A program made the translations under genes and the position numbers. From Tepidibacter hydrothermalis (GTDB lineage Bacteria > Bacillota > Clostridia > Peptostreptococcales > Peptostreptococcaceae), in assembly GCF_029542625.1 (NCBI RefSeq), contig NZ_CP120733.1, positions 1,674,001 to 1,738,000 of the forward strand: a stretch of 64,000 nucleotides of DNA, read 5' to 3'. Below the pieces are notes generated by a model. That model ran no database searches and was not told the DNA's origin. It saw only the letters and a program-made list of their open reading frames with translations. Below, piece after piece: positions 9,239 to 17,974 of this stretch (positions are counted from its first letter, which is position 1; every line of letters begins with the position of its first letter).

Positions 9239-9562
9239 GTGAAGAAAGAATTACCAATTTGTCCAGTTGAAACAACTCTCAAACTTATAGGAGATAAGTG
9301 GAAAGTATTAATATTAAGAGATCTTATAAATGGAACGAAACGATTTGGAGAATTAAAATCTTCAATAGGCTCTATTAGTCAAAAAGTTCTCACACAACAA
9401 TTGCGTTCTATGGAAGAAGATGGACTGGTATTGAGAAAAGTCTATGCTGAGGTGCCACCAAGGGTTGAATATTCATTAACAGAAACAGGGGCTAGTCTTA
9501 AACCCATACTTGATTCTATGTGGGAGTGGGGAGAACAGTATAAAAAGCAGATTAGTGTGTAA
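9239..9562 (+). CDS. HxlR family winged-helix regulator
   Basis: The protein has 107 residues, normal for HxlR. CPVETTLKLIGDKWKVLILRDLINGTKRFGELKSSI is the family signature, with a single conserved Cys near the N-terminus (residue 8), and RKVYAEVPPRVEYSLTETG is the wing. It starts at GTG 9239, seven bases after AGGAGG. It probably regulates the divergent oxidase-like gene and perhaps the dead gene downstream. Confidence 0.88.
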   Translation: MKKELPICPVETTLKLIGDKWKVLILRDLINGTKRFGELKSSIGSISQKVLTQQLRSMEEDGLVLRKVYAEVPPRVEYSLTETGASLKPILDSMWEWGEQYKKQISV

Positions 9563-9818
9563 AATTTAAGGAAATATTCTATCTAAACTCAATAGGTTAT
9601 TTTTAAACGGTTATGGATATAAACCATTAATACACGATTAATTTTCAATTATTTAACTATCATATTTTCCTAATTATTAAGTCACAATTTTATTGCTCTT
9701 GAAGGTGTATAAATACTGCATCCTTGAGGAGATTTTCTATTTTTTTGAATCTCACATTTTACACTCTTCTCATATTATCTAAAAAAATCGTAAAAGCTAA
9801 ATGAAGGAGATAAACTTA

Positions 9819-10065
9819 ATGAAATTAAAAATTTCTTAAAAATGGAAACAGCATCCTATTATTTTAGCTAGTATGTGGCAATATTAGGGCGTTTTTTAAT
9901 TGTAAATATATCCACCATTAGTATCAAAATGTAACTATACGGGAGTGAAGTCAATTTTGATTTCAAGTTTAGGATAGTATTTAGTGTTCAAAAAAGGTTT
10001 CGTTATGATTATTTTTGGTTTAGTTATAACATTACAAAATATAAGAAATAGATTTATACTAAGTA
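9819..10065 (+). pseudogene. Start of a decayed transporter gene (uncertain)
   Basis: GAAGGAG precedes an ATG at 9819 that reads MKLKIS, stop, KWKQHPIILASMW. This resembles the N-terminus of drug-efflux transporters of the major facilitator type, and the frame then breaks repeatedly. Near 10000-10050 lies a sequence shared with the IS3 relic at 11105 (GGTTTCG...ATAACATTACAAAAT). Apart from these relics the 9563-10146 gap is empty. Confidence 0.3.
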
Positions 10066-10146
10066 TAGGCACTTAGTTATATGACAAATTCAGAACTTAG
10101 AAGTATGACTAGGGAGTATAATGATAAATGGATAAGGAGTGAGAAT

Positions 10147-10710
10147 ATGGATCTAAATGCTATAAAAGAAGCTATTGAAACTAAGGTATATCATATCCCT
10201 TCTGATGCAAAAGTTCCTCTTCATGATCATGCAACTCAAGATGAAGTATTTTATTGTATAAAGGGTTCAGGGTTTGGAGTATTAGAAGATGGAGAAGTAG
10301 AGTTAAACGTAGGAGATGTATTTATTGCTCCTGCTGGAACAATGCATTCTCTTAGAAGTGATGGAGATCTTTATGTAACGGCTTTTCTTATACCTGTAAA
10401 TAGAATTATTTGTAACTGTAAACAAGTGAGTTATGGTGATATTAGGAAAGCAATGGTTGAGGGCGCTCGTACTATAGAAGAAATACAAGAAATTACAGGA
10501 GCAGGAACAGGTTGCGGTAATTGTATTAAAGATATAAAAAAGATATTAGCATTAGCCTGTGGATGCAACAAGGTTTCTGTTGAAGCCGTAGTTAATGCAG
10601 TTAAAGATGGGGCAGATACAGTTGAAAAAGTTGGAGAAGCAACAGGAGCAGGCACTAATTGTGGAAAATGTAAAGTTTTAATACAAAATATAATTGATAC
10701 AAAGAAGTAA
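10147..10710 (+). CDS. Cupin protein with two BFD-like [2Fe-2S] domains
   Basis: The protein has 187 residues from the ATG at 10147, which has AAGGAG seven bases upstream; the open frame reaches back to 10081 but has no site there. The cupin barrel (about 15-95) carries PLHDHATQDEVFYCIKGSG and IAPAGTMHSL, with metal-binding His and Glu. Two repeats of BFD type follow, CNCKQV...GCGNC and CGCNKV...NCGKC, each able to hold a [2Fe-2S] cluster. Such proteins are thought to be electron-transfer or redox-sensing partners. The cupin part and the 22 codons upstream are nearly the same as the tail of the AraC protein at 11724. Confidence 0.8.
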   Translation: MDLNAIKEAIETKVYHIPSDAKVPLHDHATQDEVFYCIKGSGFGVLEDGEVELNVGDVFIAPAGTMHSLRSDGDLYVTAFLIPVNRIICNCKQVSYGDIRKAMVEGARTIEEIQEITGAGTGCGNCIKDIKKILALACGCNKVSVEAVVNAVKDGADTVEKVGEATGAGTNCGKCKVLIQNIIDTKK

Positions 10711-10749
10711 TTTAACAACATACTTACAGCGAATATTATTTATGACAGA

Positions 10750-10787
10750 AAGGTAGCATTGATTAAAATCAAAGCTATCTTTTATAA
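10750..10787 (+). terminator. Terminator of the cupin gene
   Basis: AAGGTAGC (10750-10757) pairs with GCTATCTT (10774-10781) with an inner TTGATT/AATCAA extension; a short T run follows. Confidence 0.65.
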
Positions 10788-10904
10788 ATTTAGTTAAGAA
10801 ATTTAAGGGTATCCTCTTCTTGTTGATGAACTGGCTATTAAAACCGCCATTATAATGGTCATACTCTTGTCAAATGTACATACAAAAAAATGTATTATAC
10901 AACC

Positions 10905-11143
10905 TGATTTCTGTATTCAATAGAAGTCAGGTTGTTTAACTTTAATTGGAATCTCTAATGATTATAAAAAATTATGTTTTTTACATCATTAATAACTCTT
11001 TCTGGATTTTTAAAATTCTTGAAGTGAAATAGGTGAAATTTTAAATGCCCAAAGAAGTTTTCTATACATGAATTATCTAAGCAGTTACCCTTATTAGTAT
11101 TAAAAGGTTTCGTGTATGATTGTTTTTGGTCCAGGAATAACAT
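10905..11143 (-). pseudogene. IS3-family transposase OrfB, 3' remnant
   Basis: Reading the minus strand gives SYTKPFNTNKGNCLDNSCIENFFGHLKFH...NPERVINDVKNIIFYNH, one stop, then RFQLKLNNLTSIEYRNQVV. This matches the rve-domain end of IS3 OrfB, including the GNCLDNSCIENFFG signature with its catalytic Glu. Everything upstream is lost, so it is inactive. It is a different IS3 element from the right-end fragments elsewhere in the window. Confidence 0.75.
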
Positions 11144-11186
11144 TACAAAATTTAAGAAAGAATTATATAATAAGGGTGGTTTCTTT

Positions 11187-11369
11187 GTGTATGAAAGTAA
11201 TCTTATGGACTATGGTGCTCTGTTATTGCTGAGAGCAGTACTAGTTCTAATTTTAGCAGATACTCTTAGGGATGTGTCTATTGCATTACTATCAGGTATT
11301 ATAGTTTATGTCATTATAAATAATGAAGTTTTAGGTTACGAGACATATAGTAATTTATATAATACATAG
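11187..11369 (+). pseudogene. Short hydrophobic ORF, probably a fragment
   Basis: About 60 residues read YESNLMDYGALLLLRAVLVLILADTLRDVSIALLSGIIVYVI, one or two membrane segments. There is only a weak GGTGG before a GTG start and no family is recognised. It begins directly behind the IS3 relic, so it may be the disrupted end of a gene. Confidence 0.3.
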
Positions 11370-11483
11370 AGCAAAATCTACAAAATTTTACGAAGCGCAT
11401 TTTGGTTTCAAAAAATAAGGGATTTCATTTGTGTCTGGAGAGCGATAACTTTGACGAGGATTATACCCGTGTAATATGCTGGT

Positions 11484-11588
11484 ATTATTGTTTATACTGA
11501 ACCTCACTCTGTTGGAGCAAGAGAGACAAGAGAAGAAGGTTGGCATAGAGCAGTGGTTGCAGGTCATGATGGAGAATTGATAGAATAA
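11484..11588 (+). pseudogene. C-terminal fragment of an unknown gene
   Basis: A coding-like tail, AGIIVYTEPHSVGARE followed by GWHRAVVAGHDGELIE, ends at a stop at 11586. It has no start and I do not recognise the family. Nothing else is visible up to the AraC gene. Confidence 0.3.
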
Positions 11589-11723
11589 AAACTTATATAT
11601 CAATATTATTCTTAAACATAGCCTAATTTAAACAAAACTGTAGTTGTACTATAAGTAATATGATTAAGTATTGCTGTTTGTTATGCTCAAATTAAATTTC
11701 ACAGTACAATATAAGGAGATAAT

Positions 11724-12899
11724 ATGAACAAGGTAGAAAAGATTAAGTTTAGAAATAAGAAAAAAAATAAAGGTTTTGAAATTATATCCTTGAAAAGTTT
11801 TTTTGAATCTGAAAATACTTTTTTTATTAGGAAGCATTTTCGTACTGATTTTTACAATTTGATTTTTGTTACTGAAGGTAAATGTATTCATGAAATTGAT
11901 TTCTTAGAATATACCATTGAAGCAGGTGAAATCTTAATTATCTCAAAGAATCGTGTTCATAGATATAGTGAGTTTGATAATTTAGAAGGGTATTTAATCA
12001 TGTTTACAGAGGGGTTCCTATGTGAATTTTTGAGTAATGATACTTCCGAAGTAAAAGATTTATTTAAGAAAAGCTATTTAAATCCACATGTGAATTTTAT
12101 AGATTTACATGCTTTAACGTTAACAAAACTTTTAGATGTAATACATGATATGTATACAAATGCTGATGATGTTATGAATTATAAGGTAATTGCTTCGACT
12201 TTTAGAACTTTTGCTCTATTAATATTCAACATTATCTTAGGAGAAGATAACTCAAGACAGAAAAAAAATGAAATTTTTATACAGTTCACTGAATTAGTTG
12301 AAGAACATATTGATAAAGAAAAAACTGTAGAAGGCTATGCTATCATGATGCATGTCTCTAAAAAGACAGTTAATTTGATGACACGAAAAGCTATTGATAT
12401 GTCTGCAAAGCAATATATTATTCAACAACTTATTTTAAAAATAAAACTTAAACTATGCTTCGAACAAAAGAGTATCAATGAAGTTGCAAATGAATTGGGT
12501 TTTACAGAATCATCTAATATGACAAGGTTTTTCAAAAAATATACAGGCATTAATCCTACAAAATTTAGAAGTATGAATAGGAAAGATAATAATAAATGGA
12601 TAAGTAGTAATAGTATGGATTTAAATTTTATTGAAGAGTCTATTGAGAGACGTGTATATCATATAAATTTTGAGTCAAAAGTTCCTTTGCATGCACATGA
12701 AGATGTTGATGAAATATTTTATTGTATAAAAGGGTCAGGTTTTGGAGTCTTAGAAGATGGCGAGGTAGAGTTAAATGTAGGAAAGACATTTATTGCTCCT
12801 GCTGGAACAATACATTCACTTAGAAGTGAATGTGATCTTTATGTAACTGCTTTTCTTGTTCCTGTAGTTGATGAACGATTAAAAAAATTTAAGCTATAG
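11724..12899 (+). CDS. AraC family regulator fused to a C-terminal cupin
   Basis: The protein has 391 residues. An N-terminal AraC-type sensor cupin (about 35-110, FRTDFYNLIFVTEGKCIHEIDF) is followed by a double helix-turn-helix domain (about 190-290, with INEVANELGFTESSNMTRFFKKYTGINPTKFR). An extra cupin occupies about 310-385 and is nearly identical to the cupin encoded at 10147. Normal AraC proteins stop after the second helix-turn-helix, so this is a fusion. AAGGAGA precedes the ATG. It probably controls the cupin/[2Fe-2S] gene or its lost neighbours. Confidence 0.87.
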   Translation: MNKVEKIKFRNKKKNKGFEIISLKSFFESENTFFIRKHFRTDFYNLIFVTEGKCIHEIDFLEYTIEAGEILIISKNRVHRYSEFDNLEGYLIMFTEGFLCEFLSNDTSEVKDLFKKSYLNPHVNFIDLHALTLTKLLDVIHDMYTNADDVMNYKVIASTFRTFALLIFNIILGEDNSRQKKNEIFIQFTELVEEHIDKEKTVEGYAIMMHVSKKTVNLMTRKAIDMSAKQYIIQQLILKIKLKLCFEQKSINEVANELGFTESSNMTRFFKKYTGINPTKFRSMNRKDNNKWISSNSMDLNFIEESIERRVYHINFESKVPLHAHEDVDEIFYCIKGSGFGVLEDGEVELNVGKTFIAPAGTIHSLRSECDLYVTAFLVPVVDERLKKFKL

Positions 12900-12905
12900 A
12901 CAATT

Positions 12906-13058
12906 TGAACTGCCCCCTGTTAAGTAGATATAATAAATAGTCTATTTGAGAGCGTCTATTTTTTCAAATTCTAAAGTAGATAAATATACAAGAGAAGAGT
13001 ATGTTCTTTTTTTGTTATAAAATAGCTCAATATATTCAATTGAAAGAATATATATAAT
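12906..13058 (-). pseudogene. IS3-family right end with last transposase codons
   Basis: On the minus strand it reads IEYIELFYNKKRTYSSLVYL then STLEFEKIDALK and a stop, the C-terminus of an IS3 transposase, followed by an imperfect terminal repeat (GTTAAGTAGAT). It is cut at the same codon as the copies at 23743 and 40557. An R2 motif (13060-13082, GGTGAACAGTATTATG) begins directly next to it. Confidence 0.65.
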
Positions 13059-13096
13059 AGGTGAACAGTATTATGAATAAAGGAAATTGATTACAT

Positions 13097-13900
13097 CTAT
13101 AGGCATAAGGGTTCATGAAGGTTCTCCTTCCCAATGAAACTTAAGACCGCATTATTAAATATATAATACGGTCTTTTTAAATTCATATAAAATTTAGAAG
13201 TTGGATATATTTTTACACCAACCATTTCTACCTTCTGGATAATTGTATCCTCTCTCATACCCTTTCTTATTTCTAGTAGCATATGTATACCCGCATTTCC
13301 ACCAATTACACGGATATTAGTAGTTGAGTGATTTACTATGGATTTCATTAATGTATTATATTTTTTGCTATAGATTTTACGCATTTCTAGGATATGGCGT
13401 TCCCAATATCCATGAGTCATAAATAGCTAAAGAGTTTTTTGAGTTATCCTTGAGGTCGACTGTTCGTATATGGATATATTGTACTTATATTCATTTGAAA
13501 ATTTTTTTGGCAAAACCACATAACTTATACGTAAAGAAGGTGCAAGGGATTTTGAAAATATACCAAGGTAAATAACACGTTCATAATTATCAAGACATTG
13601 CAAAGATGGAATAGGCCTACCACTATATCGAAACTCACTATCATAGTCATCTTCAATTTATAGAACATACATACCACTTCTTTGCCTACTTTCTATATAC
13701 CCTTCAACTAGTAGTTGCTGGTATGCATTATCAACCGTAATTTTACTGACACGTAGATGTTTTGCAAGATGTCGAATAGAAGGCAGTTTAGTACCTTTTT
13801 TTATTCTACTAGCTTTTATTTCTTCTCGAAGATATACATAAAGTTGTATGTATAATGGTTGACCAGAATTTTTCTCTAGATTAAGGATTATTTCATTCAT
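13097..13900 (-). pseudogene. MocR/PdxR-type GntR regulator with aminotransferase domain, inactivated
   Basis: The N-terminus (13658-13900) is an intact GntR winged helix: GQPLYIQLYVYLREEIKASRIKKGTKLPSIRHLAKHLRVSKITVDNAYQQL. A stop follows. Further segments read EDDYDSEFRYSGRPIPSLQ, ERVIYLGIFSKSLAPSLRISYVVLP (with the PLP-lysine region GIFSKSLAPSLR) and HGYWERHILEMRKIYSKKYN, the usual C-terminal part. The first half of the aminotransferase domain is deleted and several stops are present. MocR proteins usually control vitamin B6 or amino-acid genes; this one cannot work in full. Confidence 0.8.
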
Positions 13901-13937
13901 AATATACCTCGAAACTGTACCTATTCTTTAAATTATA

Positions 13938-13961
13938 ATTGTATCTATCAACATATACAAT
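13938..13961. promoter_or_regulatory. Inverted repeat upstream of the dead MocR gene
   Basis: ATTGTAT (13938-13944) and ATACAAT (13955-13961) lie between the divergent MocR relic and the tRNA-binding protein gene. This could be the old regulator's operator. Confidence 0.4.
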
Positions 13962-14063
13962 CATATGATACACTATTTATAAATTGAGTGCAAAGTAACA
14001 TGATTTGTTGATTTAAGTCCATTCATTAAAGGTGGATTTATAGAACGATTAGGAGGGATGAAT

Positions 14064-14414
14064 TTGTCAAGTTCAGTTAAACCAAATATTTCACTAGATA
14101 CACTGGAACAAGTTGACATTCGAGTAGGAACAGTAATAGAAGTAGAAGATATAAAAAAATCTGATAAGATGGTAAAGTTGGTTGTAGATTTTGGTGACTT
14201 TACAAGAAGTATTTTAGTTGGAATGAAAAAAGAAAGAGAAGACCCTACGGAAATCAAAGGAAAACAAGCTCTGTTTGTTGTCAATTTAGATACTAAAAAG
14301 ATGTTTGGTGAAATCTCTGAGGGAATGCTCTTTGATATTGGTTATAGTGATGGAATAATCCCTGTGTTAGCTCAACCAGAGAAACCAGTTCCAAATGGAA
14401 CAAGAGCAGGATAA
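14064..14414 (+). CDS. tRNA-binding (OB-fold) domain protein, CsaA/MetG-C-like
   Basis: The protein has 116 residues from the TTG at 14064, which lies seven bases after AGGAGG; the ATG at 14058 is too close to the site. EQVDIRVGTVIEVEDI, KLVVDFGDFTRSILVGM and KPVPNGTRAG are the conserved strands of the tRNA-binding domain found in CsaA and at the C-terminus of methionyl-tRNA synthetase. CsaA binds RNA and has been linked to protein export. As a lone domain its role here is uncertain. The only neighbouring regulator is the dead MocR. Confidence 0.82.
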   Translation: MSSSVKPNISLDTLEQVDIRVGTVIEVEDIKKSDKMVKLVVDFGDFTRSILVGMKKEREDPTEIKGKQALFVVNLDTKKMFGEISEGMLFDIGYSDGIIPVLAQPEKPVPNGTRAG

Positions 14415-14504
14415 GTTTAACAACAATGCTAACTTAATAAAAATGTTTTTGAGAAGAACTTCAAGAGTCAGAATAGATATTACTAATTAAAGGGAGAAAC
14501 CAAT

Positions 14505-14915
14505 ATGAGTACAAAGTATGTTGTTATTATTCAGTGTGATATTGCACATAGAAGATGCAGTGGTTTTGCGTGTACAAATGCTTTTTATAATAAAGAAGGA
14601 ATGTTTCAAAAATATGAAGATGGCATAAAATATATTTCTTTTACCTGTGGTGGATGCTGTGGGAAAAGTGTTGCAGTAAAACTAGAGCATTTTGCTAAAA
14701 AATCTAGAAAAGCTAATAATATAAATAAAGATGATGTTGTTATTCATTTATCTTCTTGTATGGTAACTGATAATCATCATTACGATAGATGTCCTCATAT
14801 TGAATATATTAAAAGTATAATTCTAAAAAAAGGATATAAAAACATTATTGAAGGATCTTATATAAGTAAAAATTCAGAAAAGAAAAGAGAACAAGGCATA
14901 TATAATTCTTATTAA
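14505..14915 (+). CDS. CGGC domain-containing protein
   Basis: The protein has 136 residues. FTCGGCCGKSV (Cys48, Cys51, Cys52) gives the domain its name, with further Cys and His in IAHRRCSGFACTNAF and HLSSCMVTDNHHYDRCPHIEYI that probably complete a metal site. The function of the family is unknown; it is common in anaerobes. AAAGGGAG precedes the ATG. It may be co-transcribed with the tRNA-binding protein 90 bases upstream. Confidence 0.82.
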   Translation: MSTKYVVIIQCDIAHRRCSGFACTNAFYNKEGMFQKYEDGIKYISFTCGGCCGKSVAVKLEHFAKKSRKANNINKDDVVIHLSSCMVTDNHHYDRCPHIEYIKSIILKKGYKNIIEGSYISKNSEKKREQGIYNSY

Positions 14916-14974
14916 TATAACAGTGTGTCAGATATGAAAAGTTGAATGATCATGTGATTGTGAAATAAAATAGT

Positions 14975-15145
14975 TGTTTAAATACATTTTAAACTTAGAA
15001 GTTGTAGAGCATTATGTAAAAATAGAATCAGGTAAAAAACAACTAGGTTACTTAAAAATCAGATTTACATAGTATCAATATTGTAACAATGAATATATAT
15101 GATATGTAAACCTCTAATGGAGTAATTCTCTGTTAGAGGTTTTTA
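14975..15145 (+). terminator. Gene tail remnant followed by a terminator
   Basis: A coding-like tail reading NLEVVEHYVKIESGKKQLGYLKIRFT ends at about 15070. It is followed by a clear hairpin, AAACCTCTAA (15108-15117) with TTAGAGGTTT (15133-15142), and a T run. The rest of 14916-15476 has no gene. Confidence 0.55.
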
Positions 15146-15339
15146 ATTTTTGAAATGAGAGGAAAAAATTTATAAAAAAGAACATGCAAAAAATTGATAA
15201 TTTATATTAGCCTCAGGAAATAAAAAAGTAATTAAGGAAAGAAAACATAGACACATTGAATAGATTGACGTAAGAATAAGATTATATGTAGATATAGAAC
15301 TATTTAGAAGATAAGAATTTTAATATTTTATATTCTAGT

Positions 15340-15371
15340 ATTACTATATAGTTTGGTAACCATATAGTAAT
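15340..15371. promoter_or_regulatory. Inverted repeat, possible PadR-type operator
   Basis: ATTACTATAT (15340-15349) and ATATAGTAAT (15362-15371) are perfect complements. The half-site is close to those next to the PadR gene at 38247. The short DUF4259 gene begins 105 bases downstream. Confidence 0.45.
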
Positions 15372-15476
15372 GCTATGGTTAGTACACACAACCAATATAC
15401 ATTAAAATATAATAAGTAGTACTTTAAAAAGTAAGTAAATACTTATAGTTAATATATAAAATAAAGGAGTATAATC

Positions 15477-15587
15477 ATGAGAGCGTGGGGAATAAGCAAT
15501 TTTGAAAATGATTCTGATTTAGACTGGACTTATAAATTAATAGAGAGTAATGATTATAGTTTTATCTATTCTGCTATACAGAAGTGA
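15477..15587 (+). pseudogene. DUF4259 N-terminal fragment
   Basis: AAAGGAG precedes an ATG reading MRAWGISNFENDSDLDWTYK. This is the typical start of DUF4259 proteins (G-A-W-G...F.ND.A.DW), but the frame stops after 36 residues, where the family normally continues for about 100 more. It is most likely a truncated gene, possibly a translated micro-ORF ahead of the lipoprotein. Confidence 0.6.
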
Positions 15588-15616
15588 ATTATATGTAAGG
15601 GGAGATTTGGTACATT

Positions 15617-16363
15617 ATGAAAAATAAAAAAGTATTTAATGGTAAAAAAATAAGGTTAATTATACTTTTGTTATTAACCATTATTATATTTACAGGATGT
15701 AATAGTGAAGTAGAAATCTCTAAAAATTCAACAAAAGAGTCACAAGAACTAGATAATAAGATTATTTTAGAAGAAAAAATTATAAAAATATCAAAATTAA
15801 TAATTGAGCATGATGAAGATGGAGATGGAATAAAAGATTTAGATGATATTTTAGATGGTGCTAGAAAAGATGTACAAAACAAACCAAGATACCATAGTGC
15901 GTATTATAGTGGTGGATATCCTCCAGATTATGAAGGGGTTTGCACTGACACAATTTGGAGATCATTTAAATCAGCAGGATATAATCTTAAACAAATGGTA
16001 GACAAAGATATAAAAGAAAATACTAATGCTTATCCTAGAGTAAATGGAGAGCCAGATCCTAATATTGATTTTAGAAGAGTTCCAAATCTTATTTCTTTTT
16101 TTAAAAGTCATGCAACTGTTTTAACTACAGAAATTATTACAAATGATGCTAAAAATCTTGAAGAGTGGCAAGGCGGAGATATAGTTGTGTTTGGAAAACC
16201 TGTAGACCATATAGCAATAATTTCAGATATAAGGAGACAAGATGGGGTACCTTACATTATTCATAATGGAGGACCATATACAAAAGAGGAGGATGCTCTT
16301 CTTTATTGGCATGAGAATATTTCACCCATTGTATATCATTTTAGATTTCCAGAAGTTGATTGA
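15617..16363 (+). CDS. DUF1287 lipoprotein
   Basis: The protein has 248 residues. The N-terminus has Lys/Arg residues, a hydrophobic stretch and a lipobox FTGC, so it is likely lipid-anchored on the outer face of the membrane. The DUF1287 domain (about 95-245) contains YEGVCTDTIWRSFKSAGY with its conserved Cys, NIDFRRVPNLISFF, GGDIVVFG, DHIAIISD and HNGG. The Cys and His residues are arranged as in NlpC/P60-like hydrolases, suggesting cell-wall peptide or amide hydrolysis. AGGGGAG lies eleven bases before the ATG. Confidence 0.83.
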   Translation: MKNKKVFNGKKIRLIILLLLTIIIFTGCNSEVEISKNSTKESQELDNKIILEEKIIKISKLIIEHDEDGDGIKDLDDILDGARKDVQNKPRYHSAYYSGGYPPDYEGVCTDTIWRSFKSAGYNLKQMVDKDIKENTNAYPRVNGEPDPNIDFRRVPNLISFFKSHATVLTTEIITNDAKNLEEWQGGDIVVFGKPVDHIAIISDIRRQDGVPYIIHNGGPYTKEEDALLYWHENISPIVYHFRFPEVD

Positions 16364-16528
16364 TAAAATCAATTTGTAATATTTGAAAATTATGTAAAAT
16401 GATATGATGTAAAGTATATACAGTAGATAACATTGAATTTCCTAAAAATAAAATGGTTTAATAATATTAAAAACAATTGCATATGATTTACAAATGTGAA
16501 TTTCTATAATTAAAGGAGAGATAAAGAA

Positions 16529-17161
16529 ATGAATATTCATATTATTTTTCATAGTATTCATGGACATGGTTATGACATGGCTAAAGAAATTAAAAAAGGT
16601 GCTGAAATGATAGAAGGAGTTGAAGCTAATATTTTTAAAGTTCCTGAAACTATTTCAACTCAAATAATTAAAAAAATGGGGGCAGTAGAAAAAATAAAAA
16701 CTTTTTCACATTTACCTTTAGCTACCATAGAAACTATGGTAGAAGCGGATGCTATAATTTTAGGAGCACCTACCTATTTTGGATCTCCTAGTGGTCAGAT
16801 GGTTGCTTACTTGAATCAATTTGGAGAGGAATGGGTTAAGGGAGCTTTAGTAGGAAAAGTTGGAAGTTCTTTTACAACTTCTTCAGAACAAAATGGTGGT
16901 GCAGAGACGTGTTTAAGTAATTTGAATACTTTTTTCTATCATCAAGGAATGATTATTGCAAGTGTACCTACAGCACTTACATATGAGGAGATGCATGTTG
17001 AGAATAAACCTGTAGGAGGATATTCTTATGGAGCATCTATGATAACTGGTGGTATGAATGATTATGAAATTTCAGAAGAAGAAAAAAAAATTGCTAGATT
17101 ACAAGGAAAACATGTTGCCAAAATAACTAAAGCATTATGGCTAGGTATGAAAAATATATAG
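16529..17161 (+). CDS. WrbA-like NAD(P)H:quinone oxidoreductase (flavodoxin family)
   Basis: The protein has 210 residues. It starts with the flavodoxin strand and phosphate loop (IIFHSIHGHGYDMA). GAPTYFGSPSGQMVAYLNQFGEEW and SSFTTSSEQNGGAETCLSNLNTFFYHQGM are the FMN-binding and tetramer signatures of WrbA. Such enzymes reduce quinones by two electrons. AAAGGAGAG precedes the ATG. It stands alone. Confidence 0.86.
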   Translation: MNIHIIFHSIHGHGYDMAKEIKKGAEMIEGVEANIFKVPETISTQIIKKMGAVEKIKTFSHLPLATIETMVEADAIILGAPTYFGSPSGQMVAYLNQFGEEWVKGALVGKVGSSFTTSSEQNGGAETCLSNLNTFFYHQGMIIASVPTALTYEEMHVENKPVGGYSYGASMITGGMNDYEISEEEKKIARLQGKHVAKITKALWLGMKNI

Positions 17162-17228
17162 TATTAAATATAAAATCCAAAAGAAAGAGAACTATATTTT
17201 GTTGATACACAGTATTCTTAATCGGTGT

Positions 17229-17264
17229 AATAAGGGAAGCCTAAAATTACTTCCCTTATTGATT
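17229..17264 (+). terminator. Hairpin after the WrbA-like gene
   Basis: AATAAGGGAAG (17229-17239) pairs with CTTCCCTTATT (17250-17260). No long T run follows, so termination strength is uncertain. An R2 motif follows at 17309-17340 (ATGAACCGTACAATAAGTAA). Confidence 0.55.
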
Positions 17265-17387
17265 ATGTACACGTATAACGAAATATGTTTGTAAGTTATA
17301 TAGTTACTATGAACCGTACAATAAGTAACGGCGACTTCTGAGTTGACAATAGCAAGTATATAATTGAAAAATTTTATAAGCTTTTTA

Positions 17388-17436
17388 TTGACAAATTGAA
17401 ATAAAAGTTATATTCTGAATTAGACGACCGGTCTAA
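17388..17436 (+). promoter_or_regulatory. Sigma-A promoter with TetR operator
   Basis: TTGACA (17388-17393), 17 bases and TATTCT (17411-17416) are followed by TTAGACGACCGGTCTAA (17420-17436), an inverted repeat with TTAGAC/GTCTAA arms at the expected start site. The site resembles known operators of QacR/LmrA-like TetR proteins and fits the TetR gene two positions downstream. Confidence 0.75.
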
Positions 17437-17462
17437 TAATGAGAGAGAAATGGAGGTTTATT

Positions 17463-17912
17463 ATGAAAAATAAAATCAAGAAAATTTTAGAATCCCATGA
17501 ATTATTAAGATTAGCTACTTTAGATGAAAATGGATTTCCAAATGTAAGATCAGTTGATTTTGCAAATGATATAGAGGATGAATCAAAAATTTACTTTACC
17601 ACATTTAAAGAAACGAACAAAGTTAAAGAACTTGCTAACAACAATAAGGTATATATAGTTGTAGATAAGTCAGCTAACTCTATTGAAGAACTTGCTAAGA
17701 TTCAATATATAAGAGGTACAGGCGTTGCAACAGAGTTAGATTCACTTGAAGAAATACAAAAGGCTATGGGACTACTTATGACAAAGTATCCATTCTTAAA
17801 AGATTTACCAGGTGATCCTTCTATGATGAGTTTATTTAGAATAGATCTAAAAGAAGTTAAAGTTACTGATAACAGCTTAGGCTTTGGTCACGTAGATACA
17901 TTTAATTACTAA
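17463..17912 (+). CDS. Pyridoxamine 5'-phosphate oxidase-like protein
   Basis: The protein has 149 residues from the ATG at 17463 (GGAGGT six bases upstream); the open frame begins eight codons earlier. HELLRLATLDENGFPNVRSVDFA is the split-barrel start, followed by IYFTTFKETNKVKELANNNKVYIVV. It is the third flavin-binding protein of this kind in the window, but longer and not closely similar to the other two. It forms an operon with the TetR gene 62 bases downstream. Confidence 0.83.
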   Translation: MKNKIKKILESHELLRLATLDENGFPNVRSVDFANDIEDESKIYFTTFKETNKVKELANNNKVYIVVDKSANSIEELAKIQYIRGTGVATELDSLEEIQKAMGLLMTKYPFLKDLPGDPSMMSLFRIDLKEVKVTDNSLGFGHVDTFNY

Positions 17913-17974
17913 AGACTTGACAAATAAAGCATTATTTCTCTATAATTATCACAATAGGAAGTGAAGGTGATGTG

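Noticed and set aside
10081-10146. Start of the cupin/[2Fe-2S] gene at 10081
   Set aside because: No ribosome site precedes that ATG, and the codons match the linker of the AraC protein. ATG 10147 has AAGGAG at seven bases.
11388-11603. Minus-strand 71-codon frame
   Set aside because: The plus strand carries a better coding-like tail (ending GHDGELIE), so this frame is antisense noise.
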